A DNA stretch of 5,355 nt from Altererythrobacter sp. (GTDB lineage: Bacteria > Pseudomonadota > Alphaproteobacteria > Sphingomonadales > Sphingomonadaceae). The stretch spans positions 1 to 5,355 of the forward strand of contig JAGXGU010000085.1 of NCBI GenBank assembly GCA_024636575.1, read 5' to 3'. This document shows, piece by piece, positions 1 through 4,652 of this stretch. A program made the translations under genes and the position numbers. Position 1 is the stretch's first letter. Every line of letters begins with the position of its first letter. The notes beneath the pieces were generated by a model. That model saw only the letters and a program-made list of their open reading frames with translations, was not told the origin of the DNA and made no database searches.

Positions 1-999
1 CCTGACGACCGTGCCGAAATTGCCCGAAGCCGCCAACTGGTGATGCAGCCCGCCATCGGTCACCAGATAGGTTTCGCCATGGCTGATTTTGCGGTCGACG
101 ATCCGGGTCAGGTAAACGCCCGCCTCCCCCACCAGATAGCGGCCAAGTTCGATGCACAGGTCGGCTTCCGCGAGTGATGCAGGCAGGTCCGCAAAGCGTT
201 CGTTCAGCGCGGCGCCAATGGCAGTCAGGTCCACCGGCTTGTCGTTTGCGAAATACGGCACCCCGAACCCACCGCCCATGTTCAGCTTCGGCACCGGGGT
301 TCCGATCGCCTGCGCCAGATGATCGGCGAGCTTCAGGACATTGCCCTGCGCTTCGATAATCGCGCCGGTATCCAGTGACTGGCTGCCGGTGAAGATATGC
401 AGGCCGCGCCACTGCGCGCCCGCTGCGATCAACTCGTTCGCCAGTGCGGGAACCTGGTCCTGATCGATCCCGAAGGGTTTGGCCCCGCCGCCCATTTTCA
501 TCCCCGACCCGCGCAGTTCGAAATCGGGATTGACCCGCAGCGCCAGTTTGGGAGTAACGCCGGTCCGCTCACCGATAGCCAGCGCGCGGCGTAGTTCCCC
601 GGCGGATTCGACATTCAGCGTCACACCCGCGGCAATTGCGGCTTCCAGTTCCGCATCGCGTTTGCCCGGCCCGGCGAAGCTGATCCGCGCCGGATCGATG
701 CCTGCTGCCTGGGCGATGGCGAGTTCGCCGCCCGACGCGATGTCAAACCCGTCGACCAGACCGGACATGAGCTGCAGGACCGGCGCGAACGGATTGGCCT
801 TGATCGCGTAATTGATCCCCAGCCGCGCGGGCATGGCAACACGCAATTGCGCCACGCGGCGTTGCAACAGCTCGCGCGAATAGACGAACAGAGGGGTCGT
901 ACCCGCATTTGCCGCCAGCGCGCTCGCGGTCTGGCCGGCAATCGCCAGTTCCCCGCCGATTGCCTCGAAACCCGGCGGGATTGGGCCGAGCGGCTTCAT
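1..999 (-). CDS. PLP-dependent decarboxylase, exosortase A system-associated (C-terminus cut by window edge)
   Basis: This is a fold-type III PLP decarboxylase of the ornithine/diaminopimelate decarboxylase superfamily, in the branch named for exosortase A systems (TIGR03099-like). It should remove an alpha-carboxyl group from an amino acid in the cytoplasm; the substrate is unknown. The window holds 333 residues from ATG at 999, reading without a stop to base 1. Visible motifs are the PLP-lysine segment YAIKANP (Lys67), FDIASGGE (85-92), HIFTGSQ (201-207), the glycine loop GGGFG (242-246), ELGRYLVGEAG (284-294, in the place of the usual EPGR phosphate-binding motif) and TDGGLHH (314-320). 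Family members are about 400 residues, so roughly 70 are missing, including the region of the catalytic Cys/Asp contributed to the partner subunit of the dimer. The start overlaps the ligase stop by 4 bases and has only a weak GAG upstream, so translational coupling is likely. Family call is firm; substrate is open. Confidence 0.93.
   Translation of the reverse strand, partial: MKPLGPIPPGFEAIGGELAIAGQTASALAANAGTTPLFVYSRELLQRRVAQLRVAMPARLGINYAIKANPFAPVLQLMSGLVDGFDIASGGELAIAQAAGIDPARISFAGPGKRDAELEAAIAAGVTLNVESAGELRRALAIGERTGVTPKLALRVNPDFELRGSGMKMGGGAKPFGIDQDQVPALANELIAAGAQWRGLHIFTGSQSLDTGAIIEAQGNVLKLADHLAQAIGTPVPKLNMGGGFGVPYFANDKPVDLTAIGAALNERFADLPASLAEADLCIELGRYLVGEAGVYLTRIVDRKISHGETYLVTDGGLHHQLAASGNFGTVVR
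996..999 (-). other. ATGA stop/start overlap, ligase to decarboxylase
   Basis: On the minus strand the ligase TGA (998-996) and the decarboxylase ATG (999-997) share four bases. No strong Shine-Dalgarno sequence precedes the ATG. This suggests re-initiation by terminating ribosomes and roughly matched production of the two enzymes. Confidence 0.9.
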
Positions 1000-2528
1000 G
1001 GTGTGATCTCAGCCATCAGCGCCGCCCGGTCGATCTTGCCATTGGGGTTGATCGGCATCGCATCGCGCCAGTGGATCACCTTGGGTTGCATGAAATTGGG
1101 AAGCTCCTTGGCCAGCATCTGTGCCAGTTCTTGCGCCTGGTCGCCAGCCCCGGCAGCGGCAGCCGCGCGGACCACCAGATGGACCGCCTGGCCCAGCCGC
1201 GCATCGGGCACGCCCATCGCGGCGGCTTCCGCCACCAGCCCCGTTGCGCGCGCGGCATCCTCCACTTCCTGCGGGCTGATCCGGTTGCCCGCGCTTTTGA
1301 TCATCGCGTCCCGCCGACCGACGAAATAGAGCAGCCCGTCCTCCGCTCGTATCACCCGGTCGCCCGACCACACGGCGGTTCCGCCATATTCGGAACCCGC
1401 GGGCGCGGGCCTGAAACGTTCCGCCGTTCGCGCCGCATCCTGCCAATATCCCTGCGCGACCAGCGGCCCGCAATGGACCAGTTCGCCCTCCTCGCCCGGC
1501 GCGGCAATATCGCCTGCATCGTTCACCACCAGAATTTCCGCAAAGGGGATTGCCCGGCCCATCGATGTGGGGTGGCTATCCACCAGCGCGGGGTCGAGAT
1601 AGGTCGAACGAAACGCCTCCGTCAGGCCGTACATCGGGAACAACCGCGCATGGGGGAAGATTGTGCGCAATGAATGCACCAGATCTTCGGTCAATGCGCC
1701 TCCACTGTTGGTCAGGCGGCGCATTGCAGAGGTCGCTTCCTCCGGCCAGTCCAGATCAGTCAGCTGGAGCCACAAAGGCGGGACTGCGGCCAGCGTGGTG
1801 ACTGAATGTTTCGCGCAGGATTTCACCACATCGCGCGGCAGCAAATAATCGAACGGCACCGCTGCGCCGCCTGCATACCAGGTGCTGAGCAGCTGGTTCT
1901 GCCCGTAATCGAACGACAGCGGCAGCACTGCCAGTGTCACATCATCCGCTGCCAGGGCGAGATATTCCGCCACGCTGGCCGCGCCGAGCCACATATTCGC
2001 ATGGCTGAGCATCACCCCCTTGGGCCGCCCGGTCGATCCGCTGGTGTAGAGAATGGCGCACAGATCATCCGGATCGGCGCTGGACGGCGGCAAACTGCCA
2101 TCATGGGCAGCGACCTCGGCCCACACATCCGCCTCGTCCAGCATTGTGCAATCGGCTGGCAAATCGCCATGTTCCAGCGACGCCAGACGCGCGCCTGTGC
2201 CCAGCAGCAGCTTTGACCCGCTATCGGCCAGAATATGCGCCGCCTGCGCACGTTTCAGCAGCGGGTTGATCGGCACATGGACCAGACCGGCGCGCGCCGC
2301 CGCCAGCGGGAGCAGACAGGTAAGCTCGCCCTTCGCCGCCCAGCTGGCGACACGCGCGCCGGGTTCGGGCAGGCGGCGCGCGAGCCACGCCGCCAGCGCT
2401 GCGACACGGGTTCTTAATTCCCCATGGCTAAGCGTGGCGCCGCGCAATATCAACGCAGGGTCACCCGCCCGGCCGCATTCGGCAAGGTGGTCAATCGGCC
2501 TGATTTCATTGTATGGCGCAGGCGGCAT
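996..2528 (-). CDS. AMP-forming acyl-CoA/aminoacyl ligase, exosortase A system-associated
   Basis: This 510-residue enzyme belongs to the ANL superfamily (acyl-CoA synthetases, NRPS adenylation domains, luciferase). It should activate a carboxylic acid with ATP and pass it to a thiol, either CoA or the carrier protein encoded in the other arm. The signature motifs are intact: the ATP loop YTSGSTGRPKGV (161-172), YGLTE (300-304), SGDR (388-391), the hinge region GRRDAMIKSAGNR (404-416), and NPNGKIDR (494-501) with catalytic Lys498. At 203-208 the chain reads PLSFDY. The FD pair aligns with the A4 motif of amino-acid adenylation domains, where the Asp holds the substrate amino group, so an amino-acid substrate is possible. 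The length is normal for a stand-alone enzyme and it best fits the ligase_PEP_1 family (TIGR03098). The start is ATG with GGAG five bases upstream. It is first in the minus-strand arm and its TGA overlaps the decarboxylase ATG. Confidence 0.94.
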   Translation of the reverse strand: MPPAPYNEIRPIDHLAECGRAGDPALILRGATLSHGELRTRVAALAAWLARRLPEPGARVASWAAKGELTCLLPLAAARAGLVHVPINPLLKRAQAAHILADSGSKLLLGTGARLASLEHGDLPADCTMLDEADVWAEVAAHDGSLPPSSADPDDLCAILYTSGSTGRPKGVMLSHANMWLGAASVAEYLALAADDVTLAVLPLSFDYGQNQLLSTWYAGGAAVPFDYLLPRDVVKSCAKHSVTTLAAVPPLWLQLTDLDWPEEATSAMRRLTNSGGALTEDLVHSLRTIFPHARLFPMYGLTEAFRSTYLDPALVDSHPTSMGRAIPFAEILVVNDAGDIAAPGEEGELVHCGPLVAQGYWQDAARTAERFRPAPAGSEYGGTAVWSGDRVIRAEDGLLYFVGRRDAMIKSAGNRISPQEVEDAARATGLVAEAAAMGVPDARLGQAVHLVVRAAAAAGAGDQAQELAQMLAKELPNFMQPKVIHWRDAMPINPNGKIDRAALMAEITP

Positions 2529-2533
2529 TGGTG

Positions 2534-2537
2534 CTCC
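2534..2537 (-). promoter_or_regulatory. Ribosome binding site of the ligase gene
   Basis: GGAG on the minus strand lies five bases ahead of the ligase ATG. It supports the start at 2528 rather than an internal one. Confidence 0.7.
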
Positions 2538-2540
2538 GGT

Positions 2541-2546
2541 AAGGGA
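2541..2546 (+). promoter_or_regulatory. Ribosome binding site that selects the TTG start of the GNAT gene
   Basis: AAGGGA lies nine bases ahead of TTG at 2556. The nearest in-frame ATG is at 2424, inside the opposite-strand ligase gene, and would add 44 residues (RRV...WCSG...) that look like antisense translation of the ligase rather than a protein domain. Spacing and composition favour the TTG. Confidence 0.65.
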
Positions 2547-2555
2547 TTATCATCA

Positions 2556-3554
2556 TTGATTGCGGTCAGCTATCACGACACGGTTAAGTTTCTGCAAGGG
2601 ACGATTGCACCCGCAGGGGCCTGTCCGCCGGGTCCGTTCGACCGGGTGGAATGGTTCGATCTGTTGGCCAGCGGCGGCATATCTCTGCTGCTGGTAGAGG
2701 CCCGCGATGGCGACGAGTGCATCGCATTCCCCCTGACCTGCAAGGATAGCGGCCTTGAACCGCTGATCAATTGGTACAGTTTCATCTGGCGGCCTGTGAT
2801 ACGCTGTGAACAGGATTGTACCCCCCTGTTGCTGGCCATCGCCAGGGATCTTCGCCGCCAATCGCACCGGGTGACGCTGTGGCCGCTGCCGGATGAAGAT
2901 GGCACTGCTACACGGCTCGAATCGGCTTTTCGCGATGCTGGCTGGCGGACCCATCGCAGCCGGTGCGATCATAATCATGTGCTACGGGTCAATGGGCGCA
3001 GTTTTGCCGAATATTGGGCTGCGCGCCCCGGCCAGATGCGCAGCACGCTGAAACGCAAGGGCAAGCAGGTCGAGGTGGAGATTCATTCCGGTTTCAACCC
3101 CGCAGCCTGGGCCGATTATGAACATATCTACGCCCGCAGCTGGAAGCCGGAGGAAGGCAGCCCCGCATTGCTGCGCCGGTTTGCGCAAGCCGAAGGCGCG
3201 GCGGGCCGGATCAGGCTGGGCATTGCCCGCCGCGATGGTATTGCAGTAGCCGCGCAGTTCTGGACGGTCGAAAATTCCGCAGCCTATATCCACAAACTCG
3301 CCCATTTGGAGGAATATAAGCCGCTGTCCGCTGGGACTACGCTGAGCGCGGCAATGTTCGAACATGTGATCGACCGCGACCGCGTTTCTCTGGTCGATTT
3401 CGGCACCGGCAACGATCCGTACAAGGCCGGTTGGATGGAGGAAGATCGCCCGCGTTTCCGGCTGGATTGCCTTGATACCACCCAATTGCGCGCCTGGCCC
3501 GTGCTGGCCCGCAGAATGGCGGGACGGGTTGCGCGGACTTTCCGGCAAAGGTAA
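2556..3554 (+). CDS. GNAT/FemAB-like N-acyltransferase of the exosortase-associated cluster
   Basis: The protein is 332 residues from TTG at 2556. It resembles the two-lobe GNAT proteins of the CelD/BcsL/FemAB group (Acetyltransf_6 type), which transfer an acyl or aminoacyl group to an amine or sugar. The C-terminal lobe carries the diagnostic features: RSTLKRKGK (162-170), RSWKPEEGS (194-202), a beta strand GIAVAAQFW (228-236), YIHKLAHLEEYKPLSAGTTL (244-263) and DFGTGNDPYKAGWM (281-294). The N-terminal lobe, beginning VSYHDTV (4-10), is less conserved. No signal peptide or membrane segment is visible, so it is probably cytoplasmic. It opens the plus-strand arm, 52 bases ahead of the carrier protein gene, which makes acyl-carrier protein a plausible donor (inference). 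The donor and acceptor cannot be read from sequence. Another annotator may place the start at ATG 2424. Confidence 0.85.
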   Translation: MIAVSYHDTVKFLQGTIAPAGACPPGPFDRVEWFDLLASGGISLLLVEARDGDECIAFPLTCKDSGLEPLINWYSFIWRPVIRCEQDCTPLLLAIARDLRRQSHRVTLWPLPDEDGTATRLESAFRDAGWRTHRSRCDHNHVLRVNGRSFAEYWAARPGQMRSTLKRKGKQVEVEIHSGFNPAAWADYEHIYARSWKPEEGSPALLRRFAQAEGAAGRIRLGIARRDGIAVAAQFWTVENSAAYIHKLAHLEEYKPLSAGTTLSAAMFEHVIDRDRVSLVDFGTGNDPYKAGWMEEDRPRFRLDCLDTTQLRAWPVLARRMAGRVARTFRQR

Positions 3555-3587
3555 GGGCGCACGACTTGCCGCCAGAAACCCGCAATC

Positions 3588-3596
3588 GGAGGGGGA
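3588..3596 (+). promoter_or_regulatory. Ribosome binding site of the carrier protein gene
   Basis: GGAGGGGGA ends ten bases before ATG 3607 and is the strongest Shine-Dalgarno sequence in the window. It fits a carrier protein made in excess over its partner enzymes. It lies in the only real gap (52 bases) of the plus-strand arm. Confidence 0.7.
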
Positions 3597-3606
3597 TTTC
3601 CACCAG

Positions 3607-3963
3607 ATGACAATCGAACCTGCAAAGGAACCGGTCGTCGCCCGCGAACCAGCGGTTGAGGCAGAGCTCGCACCTGCTCGCAGCGCAGTGGACGCGCTGC
3701 TGCGGGATATCCTGCGCGATGTCCTCGCGCTGGAAGCGGATCTGGTGGCGGCATTCTCCGGCGAAACCGGCTTGTTCGGCCATCTGCCCGAACTGGATTC
3801 GATGGCAGTCGCCAGCCTGTTTACCGAAATGGAAGACCGGCTTGGCATCATTATCGAAGATGACGATGTCGACGGCGAAATGCTGGAAACCTATGGCGGT
3901 CTGCTCGCCTTCGCACAGGTCAAAGTCATCATCGGGCACACCGATGGGGGCGCTTCAAACTGA
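3607..3963 (+). CDS. Acyl carrier protein, exosortase A system-associated type
   Basis: This 118-residue acyl carrier protein is a cytoplasmic carrier that needs a 4'-phosphopantetheine arm. The attachment site is LPELDSMAV (60-68), with Ser65 as the acceptor and Met in place of the usual Leu of DSL. It is followed by the acidic recognition helix SLFTEMEDRLGI (70-81) and IIEDDDVD (82-89), as in canonical carriers. Helix I is DALLRDILRDVLAL (29-42). About 25 N-terminal residues rich in Ala, Glu and Pro are extra compared with the usual 75-85 residue carrier. ATG at 3607 is chosen because GGAGGGGGA (3588-3596) ends ten bases upstream. The frame stays open back to 3472, but that stretch overlaps the end of the GNAT gene and does not look like carrier protein. 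The gene is followed directly by hydrolase 2, and the ligase in the opposite arm is the natural loading enzyme (inference). Confidence 0.92.
   Translation: MTIEPAKEPVVAREPAVEAELAPARSAVDALLRDILRDVLALEADLVAAFSGETGLFGHLPELDSMAVASLFTEMEDRLGIIIEDDDVDGEMLETYGGLLAFAQVKVIIGHTDGGASN
3946..3950 (+). promoter_or_regulatory. Possible ribosome binding site for the CTG start of hydrolase 2
   Basis: A run GGGGG inside the end of the carrier protein gene lies nine bases ahead of CTG 3960. It is a plausible but imperfect Shine-Dalgarno sequence and supports initiation at the stop/start overlap rather than at TTG 4023. Confidence 0.4.
3960..3963 (+). other. CTGA stop/start overlap, carrier protein to hydrolase 2
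   Basis: The carrier protein TGA (3961-3963) overlaps a CTG codon (3960-3962) in the hydrolase 2 frame. The geometry is the same as the two ATGA junctions in this window, with C in place of A. This is the main reason to suspect a CTG start codon here. Confidence 0.55.
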
Positions 3964-4652
3964 GCGATCGGGGATACACCAATTGGCAATGTCCGCTGCC
4001 CGGTGGCGGGATTGCGGAAGAATTGGCGCTTGTCTTTGATCGGCAGCGCGAACACCGCTTGCTGGTGCTGCCCGCGCTGTTTCACGAAGCCAACAATATG
4101 CGCCGCCATACCGTAGAGGTAATGCGCCGGCTCGACCTGTCGGGGATAGATTCCTTCCTGCCCGATTTTTCCGGATGCAATGAAAGTCTGCAATCTCTGG
4201 ATACGCAAACGCTGGTAGGCTGGCGCGCCGCAGCACTGGCCGCAGCGGCATATTTCAGGGCGACCCATGTTCTGGCCATCCGCGCCGGATGTCTGCTGGC
4301 CCCGCCCGCCCTGCCCGGCTGGCGCTATGCCCCCACCACCGGCACAAAGGTAGTGCGCAGCCTGCTGAGAGCGCGCATGATCGCCGCGCGAGAGGCGGGA
4401 CAGGCGGAAAGTATCGAGGGTGTGTCGGCAATCGCGCGGATCGAGGGGGTCGATCTGGCTGGCTGGCCGATAGGTGCCGCCATGTTTTCCGCGCTGGAAA
4501 ACGCGGTTGCCAATGCCGACAGCCGGCAAGCAGCGATTGATCAGGACGATATCGGCGGCGGCGGCCTGTGGCTGCGCGCCGAGCCGGGGGAGGACGCCGA
4601 ACAGGCCGATATGCTGGCGGCTCTGGTCGCCATGGGGATGCTGGAACCATGA
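3960..4652 (+). CDS. Exosortase A system-associated hydrolase 2 (alpha/beta-hydrolase fold, probable loss of Ser nucleophile)
   Basis: This alpha/beta-hydrolase-fold protein is of the 'hydrolase 2' type (TIGR03101-like), always found near hydrolase 1 in these clusters. From CTG at 3960 it has 230 residues. LLVLPALFHEANNMRR (34-49) is the oxyanion-side loop with the family's conserved E-N pattern, and FLPDFSGCNES (66-76) is the following strand and loop. The nucleophile elbow falls at VLAIRAGCLLA (104-114), where a GxSxG motif would be expected; Arg108 occupies the Ser position, so classical serine-hydrolase chemistry is doubtful. The segment GTKVVRSLLRARM (128-140) matches the family's helical part. 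The C-terminus is short and no clear catalytic His is visible. No ATG or GTG start exists in frame. TTG at 4023 (209 residues) is the conventional alternative, but it would drop NWQCPLPGGGIAEE, which looks like real protein. Its stop overlaps the hydrolase 1 start. Family is fairly sure; start and activity are not. Confidence 0.82.
   Translation: MSDRGYTNWQCPLPGGGIAEELALVFDRQREHRLLVLPALFHEANNMRRHTVEVMRRLDLSGIDSFLPDFSGCNESLQSLDTQTLVGWRAAALAAAAYFRATHVLAIRAGCLLAPPALPGWRYAPTTGTKVVRSLLRARMIAAREAGQAESIEGVSAIARIEGVDLAGWPIGAAMFSALENAVANADSRQAAIDQDDIGGGGLWLRAEPGEDAEQADMLAALVAMGMLEP
4649..4652 (+). other. ATGA stop/start overlap, hydrolase 2 to hydrolase 1
   Basis: The hydrolase 1 ATG (4649-4651) and hydrolase 2 TGA (4650-4652) share bases. 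GGGGA at 4634-4638, ten bases upstream, can serve as ribosome binding site. The overlap implies coupled translation of the paired hydrolases. Confidence 0.9.

Larger units (their letters stand above)
2529..2555. promoter_or_regulatory. 27-base divergent intergenic region between ligase and GNAT genes
   Basis: This is the whole gap between the minus-strand ligase ATG (2528) and the plus-strand TTG (2556). It holds a ribosome binding site for each direction and an AT-rich patch in otherwise GC-rich DNA. On the minus strand, GATAAT at 2551-2546 resembles a sigma-70 -10 box and would give a ligase leader of only about ten bases, but no convincing -35 box sits 16-18 bases upstream. A small inverted repeat, ATCA-T-TGAT (2552-2560), runs into the TTG codon. 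No clear plus-strand promoter is seen; it would have to lie in the 5' part of the ligase gene. The gap and the ribosome binding sites are direct observations; the promoter reading is weak. Confidence 0.4.

Noticed and set aside
909..1673. 254-codon plus-strand open frame opposite the ligase
   Set aside because: It is rich in Arg, His and Pro with no recognisable motif. The opposite strand encodes a ligase with every ANL motif intact. Long antisense frames are expected in such high-GC DNA.
2424..2555. ATG at 2424 as the start of the GNAT gene
   Set aside because: It would place 102 coding bases antisense to the ligase start and add an Arg-rich stretch unlike the rest of the protein. TTG 2556 has a well-spaced AAGGGA.
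2552..2560. ATCA-T-TGAT inverted repeat as a regulator operator
   Set aside because: Four-base arms are too short to exclude chance, and it overlaps the TTG start codon. It is noted in the intergenic entry but not called as an operator.
3472..3606. Upstream in-frame extension of the carrier protein
   Set aside because: It overlaps the GNAT C-terminus in another frame and does not look like carrier protein. ATG 3607 has the strongest ribosome binding site in the window.
3555..3606. Possible terminator or promoter between the GNAT and carrier protein genes
   Set aside because: No stem-loop followed by a T run and no convincing -35/-10 pair is visible. Only the ribosome binding site stands out.
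2982..3851. 289-codon minus-strand open frame opposite the GNAT and carrier protein genes
   Set aside because: It has low-complexity Ser/Arg-rich sequence, has no family resemblance, and overlaps two well-supported plus-strand genes.
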